The position numbers and the translations under genes were made by a program. 64,000 nt of DNA from Pseudeuparius sepicola (taxonomy: Eukaryota > Arthropoda > Insecta > Coleoptera > Anthribidae), in NCBI GenBank assembly GCA_963920635.1, contig OY987299.1:117615373-117679372 (forward strand), given 5' to 3'. Positions 1 to 12,317 of the stretch are shown one piece after another; the first letter of the stretch is position 1; every line of letters begins with the position of its first letter. The notes under the pieces are model-generated. The model worked only from the letters and a program-made list of their open reading frames with translations, did not search any database and was not told the origin of the DNA.

Positions 1-1497
1 AAACTGGAAACCTTGAATGTGCCAACAATAACATCTTTTTAAAATCATGAAACAAAACAAGTTGCCTTTGGTAATGTATCTATTCTTATATATCGTTGGA
101 TTCGCCGGTAATTCAATACAGATGAATTATACGGGAAGGAAAGTTCGAGCTATGCCGTATAGATTCGCGATGGCACTCATCTCGGAAAGTATAGGAAGAT
201 TGTTCCTGTGAATAGTTACTCAACCGCAGCTAATTCATACCAGTAAAATTGTTTCAAGGTATTCTTAAAAAGTAGTCACAATTCGTTTTAGTCGTACGTT
301 AAAGTGAATTTAGCGTCCCCTGAGTTTCGTTGATGTGAAGTAACTGCGGTCGAGTAACTATTCCCAAAATAAAAGCAATGATCGGGTGGTGGCGGCAGCA
401 TGTGGTAGGAATGAACAATAATATCGACTGTGGCGTGTAGAGTTCCGCAATTCGCCAGGCATTCCATGAACCTATGGATTAAAGTTTAAAGTAAACAGTG
501 ATGGAGTGTTTTAATTGTGATGCATATTTGAACATTTTGTGCTTTGCTTAGTTTTGTGTTTTGTCTGCTACCGCAGTCTCTGCCAACAACGTACATCCGT
601 TGTGGTAAACTAAGAGGTCCCTCTACTCCCAATTACACACCCACCAATTGACATTGACAAATCAAAAAGTTAATAAATTCAATTCACGTAGACTAGGCAT
701 AAATTTTTTGAAATATCTGGAGAAAGGTGCAAAAAAAAGTAAATTTACGATATGTTGTGCAATTGGCAACTCCGCGCACCGAGGTCGGTAGCCTCGACGC
801 GCGAGCTTAACAGCTGATCTAGTGAACGCCGTTAACAAGGGGTTTTAATACACTTTTGAAAATATTGGTTTCTTTTTTACATTTCGCAGAAAATTCATTC
901 AGAAAATTCATGAATATAAGATAATATAAGAGCTATCTTGCGATCTGAACGTCAATAACGTCTACTGAACGATTTTCTATTCTACGTTTCTATCGCATTT
1001 GCTTGTTTTTTCATAACCGATGTAATTCTCAAAGAATTTTTCAAAGAAAAAGTTACTACTACTTGTTTATTTTTATTAGTAGATATTAATAAAAATTTGA
1101 ATTTCTATGTTCTGTAGTTAAATGTCATATCATTATTTGACGATACCTACAATACCTGCAAGTTAATTAAACATTATGCACAAAATTCCTTCAAAATAAA
1201 TTCCTTCAGTCTGAGACACACGGTGCTTGTGATGTGTAGGCCTGCAGTACCTACCTTAGGAATTGTAAATAAAGTATACATTATAATATTATTTAACATT
1301 AGAGTTAAAAAATTTATTGTAAATACAAAAAACCATTAGACAAAATATCTATTGTTTGCAGTTTTCAAAAAAAGCGTAACTTGTACAAAATCCAAATCCA
1401 AAAACAAAAGAAACAAAAAAGGCAATGCCTATTGATTTTTTTTTTTTCAATTACTTTATTACCTGTTCCGATACCAATCCAAGGACACACTATATTA
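1..1497. other. gene-free stretch, left edge
   Basis: No supportable coding region. A GC-richer patch near 760-840 could be a promoter or non-coding exon of a gene outside the window, but nothing in it can be tied to a gene. The rest is AT-rich with stop codons in all frames. Confidence 0.5.
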
Positions 1498-1499
1498 TA

Positions 1500-2945
1500 C
1501 AGGGTGGCTTATATAAGTGGCTCACTCAAAATATCTCTCCTATTTTTTGACAACAAAAATCGGTGGCGGGTGCGATCGATAGCTCTTCTGAGCGGCCTTC
1601 TTTTGTTATGATGAAAGTTGGTATTCATGACCACCTAGGAAAACTATGGCCAAAAAAATATATCAAAATTTTTAAACCGCTGCAATTTTTATATTTCTAG
1701 AGATACAGAAAAAAATTTAATTAGAAAATTGTTTGCAACAACTGTGAGAATACAACTATTGTATCAATTTTGAAATATTAGATATGACTAGCTTTGGGCT
1801 CTCTTGTGATCAAAAATTAAATTATCTGGAAAAAAATTATTGACGCATTTTTTATAAAGCAAAATATCCCATTTAATTTAATATGTCACACTTGCCAGTT
1901 TGTTCTGTATTTACTTAGGAAATTAAGAAAAATTATTTGTAATATTTGTGATTGGCAGAAGGTCTAGTTACCTATGAAAATAAATAATCGACTATGACGC
2001 TAAATTAAAGTAGGCATAGTAGGCTTTCAAATTTTGAAAATAAAGCGGTTTTTATAAACTTCATCGAATGTCGAATAGGTAATCTAGAATTTTTATTTGA
2101 AATAATAAAAATGCGAAACTCGAAGACATTATTGCCTGTTATGAAAATAAATTAAAAATACTTAATATTTTCAATTTAACGTAACACTTAACAGGTAATG
2201 CCATAGCAATTATCCCTAAAAATGAAATAATAAATGTCTTACCTACTGTTACAATACAATAAATGCTCAGGGAATACCTAGTATTTACACCTACTTTTCA
2301 CAACAAACAACACCTCACATTCTTCAATATTGAACCTTTTCAGCATCTGCATTTCAGCTGTTGCATATTTCATTTTTAGTATTACACATTTTGAGGAGCT
2401 TAGGTAAATATAGGGATGTCATTACTAACGTTGCAACGCTTTCATTGCATATTTATTTTCATGGGTAACTAGATCTTATGTCAACCACAAATAGTACCAA
2501 TATTTGTTCTTAATTTTTTTAAGTAACTACAGAACAAACGGGAAAGTATGGCACTTCAAATTGAATGGGACATTTTGCTTTACAAAACACACATAATTAA
2601 ATATTTTTACAAATAATTTAATTTTCAAGCCCCAAGAGGGTACAAATTTTACGGTATCCCATACGATAAAACTAATATCATATACGTAAATTGTGTCGGT
2701 TCTTGCAAACAATTTTCCTGTTAAACTGTTTGCTATATTTAAAAAAATAAAAAAGTTACAGCAGTTTCAATATTTCCAATTTTTCCGATTTTTGGCCTTA
2801 GTTTTCGTGGATGGCCATGGAAAACAATTTTCATCATGACATAAGAAGGCCGCCTGGAAGGGCTAAGGATCGCACAAGCCACCGATTTTTTGTGCCAAAA
2901 AATAGCCGAGATATTTTGGGTGAGTGAGGACTTTATAAATTGAGT
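1500..2945. mobile_element. large decayed foldback TIR element
   Basis: The left end is TA followed by CAGGGTGGC at 1500. The left arm (to about 2000) reappears inverted at about 2460-2945; for instance the block with GGCCTTCTT near 1598 matches AAGAAGGCCGCC near 2845, and the block reading AGCAAAATATCCCATTT near 1860 matches its inverse near 2560. Arms are about 450-500 bp and well diverged, and the right terminus has lost the ACCCTGTA end. No transposase remains inside. The TA-CAGGGTG end suggests a non-autonomous Tc1/mariner-type element; this is inferred from the terminus only. Confidence 0.7.
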
Positions 2946-4148
2946 GAGTATAGGACTTTCTAAATTTTTTCATTTTTTTCTAAAAATTAAAATTCTTTTT
3001 TTATTAATATTTTTTGTATTCTATCATCTTCATTTTATTTTTTAGGCATAATCTCTATTTTTATTTCAGTAAATTTAAAAACTAGAAGTACTGTATAAAA
3101 TTTAATTAGCTTTTACTTGTGCATTTTATTTTTTCACAAATAAAATTTATCTAAAACGTTTAAGAATTGATATGGGGGCATACATGTTGTATATAACAAT
3201 ATATTTATATATATTTATATAGCTAAACCATTGTAGCGAAAGTAACTTATGATCGATCGATCATTACAATTACGTATGAATAATTCTTGGTCCGCTCCAG
3301 CTGGGGTATTTCCTGTCAAAGGACGCGTTGCGGCAAGATCCTGCTCGAGCGTTTTCCCGCATGTGGAAAAATCGCCCTCGCATGACATTGGAAATCGGAG
3401 ATTTTGCCAGCTCTCTGCCCGTGCCTGATTTAGTGCACGTCGCGCGCACGCAAGGTCAACACAGTACCGACCTGTTACTATTTATTATCTTTCATGAAAT
3501 GTGTACATATAATATGGGTAATGCTTCGTGGTTCGCAGAATTTCCTCGCCAACCTCTTCTTCGGGTTTCCACCAAAATGTTCAAAGCATTTAATGTTCGC
3601 ATAAAAAAATAAACCAACCAGGAACGTGCAATTTGTGTACGGTGAACGTTTTTAATTTTTAAAAATGCATTTTTATAGTCTCTTAGCATATATTTGACAT
3701 TTCATTTGATAATGGCTAATTTGATAACTGGATCAATGAAGTCCAACCGAAGGAAGTGATTTTTAGGGAAATTAATTTCTTTTATGGTACCCCATTAAAA
3801 TTGTATACTGACGTATCCAGAAATAGGTCTTGTCTTTCCATAAATGCGAAGAAAATCATACAATGCCATTAACAAAAATGTTGGTCGTCGTAGCAACGAA
3901 ATTGTTTACGCCAAGAAAAATTTGAATGTTGTCAATTTATGGCAAGAAATATGTCTAAATCTTGTTGAAACACCTTCCATGCTTTTTACTCACCCTGTAT
4001 AAGAGTAAAGTACCTATACCTTTATTTTTGGAGATTCGTCGAAAATATATAAGAAAATGATTTTTGGGCATAAAAGTTACTCCCAAAAATGTATTTCGAT
4101 ACGCTGTTTTTTTTTTAAAGAAAAAGTTTTCTTATTTTCTACTATATA
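2946..4148. other. gene-free stretch
   Basis: No gene supported. A short GC-richer block at 3290-3470 is open in one frame but resembles no family I recognise. At 3987-4000 the sequence CACCCTGTA reads like the right end of another CAGGGTG-type TIR element; its left end was not found. Confidence 0.4.
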
Positions 4149-4530
4149 CAGTGTGGCCCGTTTGGAATGGAGACACCTCTGTAAAATTGTTACTTTTGCT
4201 CCGATTTTGAAAAACTTTTTTTTGTTAGATAGGTCTCTGAAAATACCATTCGACACACCTTCCAGTTGTTTTGAAAACCAAACACCTGGCTAACTGCGAC
4301 ATTTTTTATACCCCCAAAATTCAAGAAATCATATTAGGCATTTTTTTATCAAAAAATTTACTAAAAAAAAGTTGTTTAGAATGAACCAAAAATCGCAAAT
4401 CCAAAGTTTTATCAAAATCAAAAAATAAAAAATTTCCGAAAAAATAAATTTAAGGTCAAAAAATCACATTTTAATGAATTTCTACGGATAGCAAAGTGTG
4501 CCATGGAAATTTGAAGTTAAAAAATTAACC
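4149..4530. repeat. solo arm of Tc1/mariner-like element
   Basis: It starts at TA-CAGTGTGGCCCGTTTGG and so resembles the terminus of the intact element at 32744, which begins CAGTGTGACCCATTTG. The following AT-rich sequence has the same general layout as that element's long TIR (a CTCTGTAAAA block, then a homopolymeric T run), but similarity decays after the first 50 bases. No partner arm was found to the right, so this is probably a truncated copy of a related family. Confidence 0.45.
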
Positions 4531-7500
4531 TTAATATTGCTCTAATATGTGGCTATATAGCGTCTATAAAAAAATAAAAAGGAGAATATTCAACAGAAGA
4601 CAATCATTATACCCTAATTTTTTAGGTGTAAATGTTCTTCACAATTAAAAGTGAAGCGAACTAGATTCTATAGTTTTTTAAGTACTTTTTAATTGCAACA
4701 GAAAATAAGTAGATAAGGCCGAGATTGGTACAGTTGGCGTCAGATGAAACCGAACGACGTAAAGCCATTTTCTTGGGACTTTTAGAGTAATAATACCCAA
4801 AATCCATTCAACAAATGGATCCATGCTCAGACCAAGAGACGAAGCGACCGACGAATTTGATATTGCCAAATGTCAGAACAGAATCCAAATATATCAAGGA
4901 AATGGATTTTTAGCGTTCGGTTTCCTCTGATGACAACTGTACATCATTAGGGTTTTCAATAAATGAGTTTTCGTTAGTCGTTTTCGCTGAAAATTAGAAT
5001 TCTTTTTTTTTTTATTAAAAACAACTTTTTCTAAGTAATAACTATTTACTATAAGCTGCTGCTGACCGAATTTTATAGCGCCAGCGCCGAAATACCTCCT
5101 GTCCTAAATGATTTAAACCTATATTTAAATTCAGAACGTCATACAACTAGGTATTAATAATTCGACTCTACCTTCTATCAAATTTTGTAATTGTAATATT
5201 TCTAACATAAATATAAATACCGAAATCTAATGATGCAAATTAATATGAATAATTAAATTTGTAGTTACTTAATATAATTATTAAATAAACAATGAAGGCC
5301 GTATATTCTCTCTATGTTATTTAAAGCACAGTCGACGGAAAAATGTTGTAAATAACTCCTGTCTTAAATGGCAATTACCGATCTCGATCGTTGGTAGGCC
5401 TTATTAATACACTTGTTGGGTAAATAACTATTAATTGGATTTGATTCGAGCACGTGAGATCCCATTAAATAAATAATCGCTATCTACAATACCGCTAAGA
5501 AAAAAATCCCATTTGTTCCGTTAATTATTGTCTAAAAATAACGTATAAGGAAACACCGAACCGACACTCCTATTAAGCATTCACGACACCTCGCGTTGAC
5601 TTAATCTCGCGCGGTACGCCTCTCCAACAAATTACCCAAGTTACGTCACCGTTGCCCGTAAGCCCCATCCTGTTTGTAAAACAAGACCACCATCGTTTGC
5701 TCGTTGATTCATGGAAATCTGTAGCAACACGGATTTGGTCGAAACCAGATCATCGCCCTTGGTCATCTCCCAAAATATGTATTTTACGGTTTGAAATAAT
5801 CGTTTTATTGTAGCTATTATTTTTCCCATGCTGCACTAAATGATAGTTAATAACAATAAGGAAATGATTTATGGAACGCGTAAGTGAATACAAACTGTAA
5901 TTTGACAGGTATTTATCCGAGAATTAACCTTGAGTTGTATTCTTTAGTCGTGTCGAAATCTCCAGGAATATGTGTATAGATGCTACCGTATTGTTTTTTA
6001 TGCGATTGCTTTTTCCGCCTATATCATTAGTACTTCTTGTGAAAAGAGTTATTAATTTAAATGCGATTTTAATTGAACGTCCAAACAGGTTTTTCTCGCA
6101 CTTTTTTCGGTATTTCGCATGTTCACACAGATTGATAACTTGTAATTATTTTCCGTAATCTCTAAATTTAAAATATTGCGAATCGAATTCTTTCCAAAAT
6201 AATTATTACCTAATTAATCTATAGATTTACAAGATTGATGAACTACGAGCCAAACAACTAACAGCTTAAATTCTTGATTGCCATTTGGAATGTTGGATTT
6301 GATAATTTATAATTTAGTATGTCCGAAGTTTGGCACTTGGCGAGTCTTATGTCAATCCAGACAAATCTCACGTTACTTACTGCAAAATAAAAAACATAAA
6401 AATGAGTGTATGGTTCCCCGAATAGGATCTAGATTACCAGACAAAAAGGTGTGCATTCTTAAGTTAAGGTCATGATCGGATTCCGTAAATGTGTAATATA
6501 AATAATAATCTGCGGTAATAAATTCTCCTGGTAATGCAACAATTATTTAACAATAAATTATTCGGTACAAGACGAATGGGGGCCGGGCACTGGCTCAAAC
6601 GGACATTGTTTATTAATATTAATTTATCAGGTAGTTGGAGATTTAAATTTATAGGTGCAGTTTACAGTCTTCGTGTTTCATATTAGTACCTGTATAGTGT
6701 TATATGTAGAATCAAACTGAAATAATGTGCTTAAAACAAATTTCAAATTCACGTTTCCCAAGGCAGTAGGAAAAAAATATTAAATCCAAATTTTATATTA
6801 TGTAGTTTGTAACATTTTTTGTACCTACTCTCATTATTTTTATTCCCTGTTCATTAGTGCAGTGTTCTCATTTTAACCGCTTTATAAAATTGCCTGATTT
6901 TCATTTTAATTTACGTAGAAACTACCTAAAAATTGCTGAACGCAGATTTAATTGAGAGCGGTCTTTCTGTAGACCATTATATACTTCCGCTTTGACATTC
7001 CAGAAGGTAATAAATTATTATACACTTTACGGACGAATAAAAACAGAATATTATTGATAGTATGACAGAAAGTGCTAAATATACAGAGTTTATCTACCAC
7101 TAGTTATTTTAAAAATCTATGTCAAGGCCCGAACTTTGGGTCTTAGATTGAAAAGTCGAGAAGTAGGTATTTTTAGCGATTTTTTTAGACAATAATTATT
7201 TCTTATTCAGGACGGTCTCAAGCCCAAGTGTACCATTTTATTGTTATTTTTTCATTTTGTTTGAAATTTTATTTGGATTTTTCAAAAATCAAAATAGTTA
7301 GTAACAACGGAGATAGTCGGCACTATTACTAACTTTGTTATTATTGAAGCTACAAAGTCAGTGATTAATCGGGGAAAACACGCGTAGCTATAGATGGTGA
7401 AAACAAAACAAAGAAAATACGTTTTCATGTACTTTGTCTATGTTTTAATGCTTGACATCTTATACGATAAACTCCTTAACTTGGGTGACAGTTTCTGTTG

Positions 7501-7574
7501 CAGTAAAACCTTTATGAAAAGAAAACCGATCGCTTTTTTTGTGAAATTTGGTACCTATACGGTGTTAAATGATA
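4531..7574. other. gene-free stretch
   Basis: AT-rich sequence without a supportable gene. Short open frames here match no family I recognise and lack splice context. No clear paired inverted repeats were seen. Confidence 0.4.
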
Positions 7575-7582
7575 CCGGGGAG

Positions 7583-8445
7583 CAGGGGCGTGCGGTGACA
7601 TTTTAAGTAAGGGAAGCAATGTTTCAAAACTTACATATTTGTAATGTAATTCAATTCTTCGATCACTTTTTGCGAATTCGTCAATAACGTCATCATAAAA
7701 ACGTCGATGCTCTAACATGTTCTGGAGAAGTATATTCTCAATAGACAACAGCGATATCTGTGAAAGTCATTCATTCATTTTTGTGGTTAAATTTTTCATA
7801 GGGGGTTTGGCCCTTCCGTTAGTAATTAATTGAAGCTTATCCGCAAAGTTTAATGATGACAATCCCTTTATTATTAAGGCACACACTACGACACTACACA
7901 TTCACACACACTCTTACTTAATTGCCCAAGGTTAACATTTTCAACGTCATTCCCGACAGCCGAAGTTGACGGTATTTGCATGTCCATGTCCGTATTGTCT
8001 TCCATATCGCCCGAGATACGACACGCGCGACGCACCAACGCAGATATCAAAACCAACTAAACTAAACAAAGAACCTACTGCAACGATAGCTTCCACGCAC
8101 GCTTAAAACACGCGTTCTCATTCGCGTCAGCCAGTACTGTGGAGGTGGAAAGTTCAATAACCTCTCGACTCTCGAACGCTACAGAAAAGCTAGCGGCTGG
8201 CATAGCTTACATTGTACCCCGGTAGGATGGGCGCAGTCGGAGTCAACGCCGCATTTGCTATAGACATAACATATTGTAGGTTTGATATATGATATATAAG
8301 ATAATTTTTAGCCTTTTTGATATACCTAGGTAACTAAACTAATTGCTTCCTGTTTAAAAATTCAAAAATTACATTTTATTATTTTACATTGTTTTGGTTT
8401 AGGGGAAGCACTGCTTCCCTTGCTTCCATGGACTGCACGCCCCTG
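7583..8445. mobile_element. non-autonomous hAT-type element with 8-bp target duplication
   Basis: Termini are inverted: CAGGGGCGTGCGGTGACA at 7583 and the matching GACTGCACGCCCCTG ending at 8445. The flanks are CCGGGGAG (7575-7582) and CCAGGGAG (8446-8453), an 8-bp duplication with one mismatch. CAGGGG-like ends and 8-bp duplications are usual for hAT elements. Next to the ends an inner block with GGGAAGCA is also repeated in inverted form. The 863-bp interior includes a GC-rich segment (7980-8240) and no transposase ORF, so it would need a hAT transposase in trans. Confidence 0.8.
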
Positions 8446-8598
8446 CCAGGGAGTCATATTCTTAGTAAAAGAATTCCTAATATAGTATTCTGAAAATTCA
8501 CAGCTTTAAAAAATTCATAGCTAGCCATGGAATAATCACTCAATCGAAATAGTAGTGACACTCTTCTCTTAGGTCAACCTAAAAAAATATATAATATA

Positions 8599-9452
8599 CA
8601 GGGTGTTAGTAAATAAGTGCGACAAACTTTAAGGGGAGATTCTACATGAAATAGTATATTACACACCGAGGTGGGAAGTGTTTCATTACTGTCGAGAGAT
8701 TAAATAGTTAACCGAGGTGCGAAGCGCCGAGGTTAACTTTAAAAGTAAAAAAATTGACACTTTCAAACTTCTAAAAAGTCAGAAATGTCAACATTACATA
8801 CGTGGTTGTAAATAAAAATAATTACAGTTTGCTATATAAACGTAGGTCCGCAAATGCTTCGTTTCCGATATACAGGGAGTCAATGTTAAAAAAAATGATA
8901 ATTTATTTATTGCGCTGAAACGGATTAAGATATTCAAATGAAATTTGGTGGGTTTAAGAGGACTAGAAAGCGCATTTTTTGACACCCGATTAAAAATTTT
9001 ATGTTAATCAGTGGCGTGCATAGGGGTAATGGCCTCGATATTTTTAAGAAAATAAATGATAGGAAACTGAGATAATTTAATATAAAAATTATTTTTAAAA
9101 TCCTAGTTTAATTAGTGACAAAAAAGCTCTCTTGCCTTTTTTTCACAGGGGCCGCCATTTTTATGCAAAAAAATAAAACAACATAACGCGTATTTAACAA
9201 TATCAAAAACCTGTCCTATACAGCAACAATAAATCAAAACAACAAATGAAAATAAAAATATCTCGAATAAAACATTTTTAGTTAGGTGCGCATAGCTATA
9301 ACAATAAATAAATTATCTTTTTTTTTTAACTTTGACTCCCTGTATATGGGAAACGAAGCATTTGCGGACCTACGTTTATATAGCAAACTGTCATTATTTT
9401 TTCATGTAGAATCACCCCTTAAAGTTTATCGCACTTATTTACTAACACCCTG
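8599..9452. mobile_element. Tc1/mariner-like MITE (CAGGGTGTTAGT ends)
   Basis: Flanking TA at 8597-8598 and 9453-9454. The first ~50 bases (CAGGGTGTTAGTAAATAAGT onward) recur inverted at the right end. A second inverted block inside (around 8825-8890 against 9310-9395) carries ACGAAGCATTTGCGGACC and its complement. At 8707-8737 lies a GC-rich palindromic module bounded by GTTAAC on both sides. No transposase is encoded. Flanking DNA matches the flanks of the element at 48972. Confidence 0.8.
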
Positions 9453-9454
9453 TA

Positions 9455-10698
9455 TAGAGCCGAATTTATCTGAGCTCTTAGAATTCTCGAGTGTCCACAA
9501 GCAAACGCGGACAACCAAGCACATACATTCGAATATTTGTCACTACCAGAGGATTTTGCATCAATACCACCAGAAACTACAAATGTGGCAGCATCCTTAA
9601 GTTCAGAGAAAAGAAGAAACGTAATAAATCAAGGTAAAGGTAGGTGTCGCCTATTCCTACCCGGAATATGTCTTAGGCAGTCATATTTAATAAAATTTGA
9701 AAACTAGCTTTTCTCCATTTTGTACAAACTTCACTCGACGGAATATGTTGTAACTAACTCGTATATTACAAAGCGATCCATATAATCTCAACACTTAAAC
9801 TCTCAATTATTAATCGCTCTACACCGGGAAGAATATTTTTTCCTACTCTGCACAAGAATCAAATATATCTGGCTATCTCTAATTGCGATCGCAGTTACAA
9901 CATAGCACACTTCTCGGAAGATCCAGCATGCCAGCAGCGAATAAACTGCCGTCAAAACATAATATATTTTTTGTGAGGTCAATAATAATTATTATTATCG
10001 CGAAATCTATTGTTCTTGATCACGCCAGACGGGCGTTTACCAAACCAGATGTTATTAAATATGTGGCAAAAAAACTCTTCTGTAAGGCCTCCGCAGCAAA
10101 TTATCAAACTCGAAACGAGAAATATTCAGGAAAGGTCATCCGTGAGACGTTCATTATTTTGTTCACGTATTAAGTGAGCATTGCCCTAAGTTTTTTTGTC
10201 TTTGAATAGTCTTCAATGAAATCATTTTTATAATTGCTGTAAATTGCTGAGACAAATATTGAGTGGCACTTAAAAACTGCGATTTAATATGTGTATTGGA
10301 CATATTTCTCCTCCAAATAGGTAATCTAAAATACGTAATGATGTTGATTGCAACCAAGAAAAATAATGAATGATTTTGAAGGTTTTTAATCCCCTCTCGA
10401 CAATTTTAATGCTCGAATAGCATGTGGTTACAGATTAGTCTGTGGGGCCAATAATTTAAAGTGTATTTTGGTCACATTTATTGTCATTTTGACCTTTGGT
10501 TGTATGCTAGGTAACACACAGGTTCTACCACGCAGAAGCAAAGGAACCAGAGTGCACATCAAAGACCTATTTTATTACCAACTTCCAAAGCAAATGTTTG
10601 CGTAACAGAATATGCCGAAGTTTATCTAGTAAGTGAAACATCTCTGGAATAGTTCATATGAAAATCTATAAAGAATTTATCTTCCTCTTGACATATAG
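9455..10698. other. gene-free stretch
   Basis: The first 90 bases continue the composite repeat also seen right of 50045 (shared ACAAGCAAACGCGGA). The remainder shows nothing I can support as a gene or RNA. Confidence 0.4.
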
Positions 10699-10849
10699 AC
10701 CGTCAGATAGTGACAGATTTAGGTGCCCCATTTTCGCATACAATCCTCGAAGGGGGTTGAAAAGTACATCGATGCTGAGTAGAATGAAGGGAAATTTGCG
10801 AGTGGCCGCTGGGGATAACATACTTATTTATATTATTATATAATATATA

Positions 10850-11942
10850 CAGTGTGTCCCCGGATGGACTTGACGAGGGGAGAAAATTCTTTATTATCTA
10901 TTTTTTCGACAAAAAGTCACTCTTCATAAAAAAGTACTGCTTGTTAAAAAAATAAAATTGCCATATTAAAATTTTTGATTTGATGTACAGGTGGTTAATA
11001 AATTAAGGAAACCTGAAATGTGTCAAGAGAAAACTACCTTTATTTATTACTTCACAGAAAAAATATAAAACAAATTTGTTTAGTATCTAAAATAAAGCCT
11101 AAATACAAATTTTCAAGTTTGAATTTCAAATTTTTATTATTTTGAATAATATTATTTAATGGTTTTGTGCGGCTAAATCAACTTGCCGCACGACAGGGAA
11201 GTATTAAAATATCGTATAAGTGAAGCAATAAATGAACTTAATGAACCAGAAATCATACGTAAAGTGTATGAAAAATTTATAGAAATTACTGAAATAGTAT
11301 ATTTCCTAACAAGTGCGGAAAGTGCCACTTTTCCGCACGCGATTGCAGTTGGCTGAACTCCGCTACGCGTCGCTCAGCCAAGAAATCGAGTGTGGAAAAG
11401 ACACTTTCCGCAAGAGTTAGGAACACTATTTTTTCTACAAGCGTGCGGAAAAGTAAGACACTTTTCCGCACGCATTTACTTTTCCGCACGCATTTTAGTT
11501 TAGAAAGTGTCACTTTTCCGCACTAGTGCGGAAAAGTAGTGCGGAAAGTGACACTTTCTATTCTAAACTAAAATGCGTGCGGAAAAGTGTACTTTTCCGC
11601 ATGCTTGTAGAAAAAATGTGTTGAGGTGGGAGGCAGCTATGTTGGTTGAATGATAATTGCAATTGGAATTTCAACTTGCAAATTTGTATTTAGGCTTTAT
11701 TTTAGATACTGAACAAATTGGTTTTATAGTTTTTTTCTGTAAAGTAATAAATAAAGGTAGTTTTCTCTTGACGCATTTCCAGGTTTTCTTAATTTATTAA
11801 CCCCTGTACATCAGATCAAAAATTTTAATATGGCAATTTTATTTTTTTGACAAGCAGAACTTTTTATGAAGAGTGACTTTTCGTCAAAAAATAGATAATA
11901 AAGATTTTTCTCCTCTCGTCAAGTCCATCCAGGGACACACTG
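10850..11942. mobile_element. Tc1/mariner-like MITE (CAGTGTGTCC family, copy 1)
   Basis: Flanked by TA at 10848-10849 and 11943-11944. Ends are CAGTGTGTCC and its inverse; arms of about 270 bp pair well (10850-11125 with 11680-11942). It encodes no transposase. Its core, 11290-11620, is a nest of short palindromes built from TGCGGAAAAGTG and its inverse. Copy 2 (39447) and a fragment near 38300 share the arm sequence, so a family is present. Confidence 0.85.
11290..11620. repeat. nested GC-rich palindromes inside MITE
   Basis: Multiple copies of GTGCGGAAAAGTG in both orientations form an approximately 200-bp imperfect palindrome centred near 11525, with CTACAAGCGTGCGG on the left and the matching CCGCATGCTTGTAG on the right. 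A second GC-rich hairpin around 11350-11385 joins GGCTGAACTCCGC to GCGTCGCTCAGCC. The composition is clearly unlike the AT-rich element around it. Confidence 0.75.
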
Positions 11943-12317
11943 TATAATATGTTAATTATGTATAATATATGTTTTATTTTTTTTTCGGGCTAGTGACAAT
12001 ATACATTTTCATACTTTCGATGGGCTTGTGTGGAGAAATCGGTCAAAATCTCGATTTTTTCCTTAGAAGATTACGCCCTTATTTCAACCCTTTTGCCACC
12101 TGCAACACTCAAGCCTTGGTTTTCCGAAGCCGGATTCTATTAATTAATCGTTTAGTGAACAGGGCTTGCGTGAAAATATGGGCAACAGACCATATGTTAT
12201 CCCCCATGGGCCATTCGTAAATTTCCCTTCATTCTAATCAGCATCGATGTATTTTTCAACCCTCTTCGTGGCTTGTATGCGAAAATGGGGCACCTAAGAC
12301 TGTCACTATCTGACGGT

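Larger units (their letters stand above)
10699..12317. mobile_element. outer foldback element interrupted by a nested element
   Basis: Termini ACCGTCAGATAGTGACAG (10699) and its inverse ending at 12317. The left arm 10699-10830 pairs with 12185-12317, including matching blocks for GGTGCCCCATTTTCGCATAC and CATCGATGCTGA. The arms are diverged at scattered sites. A separate TIR element at 10850-11942 sits in the middle. The same terminal sequence, with two changes, begins the foldback at 28415, so both belong to one family. Confidence 0.7.

Noticed and set aside
3328..3689. 94-residue open frame and a 65-residue antisense one
   Set aside because: No recognisable motif and both strands open; possibly a non-coding GC patch.
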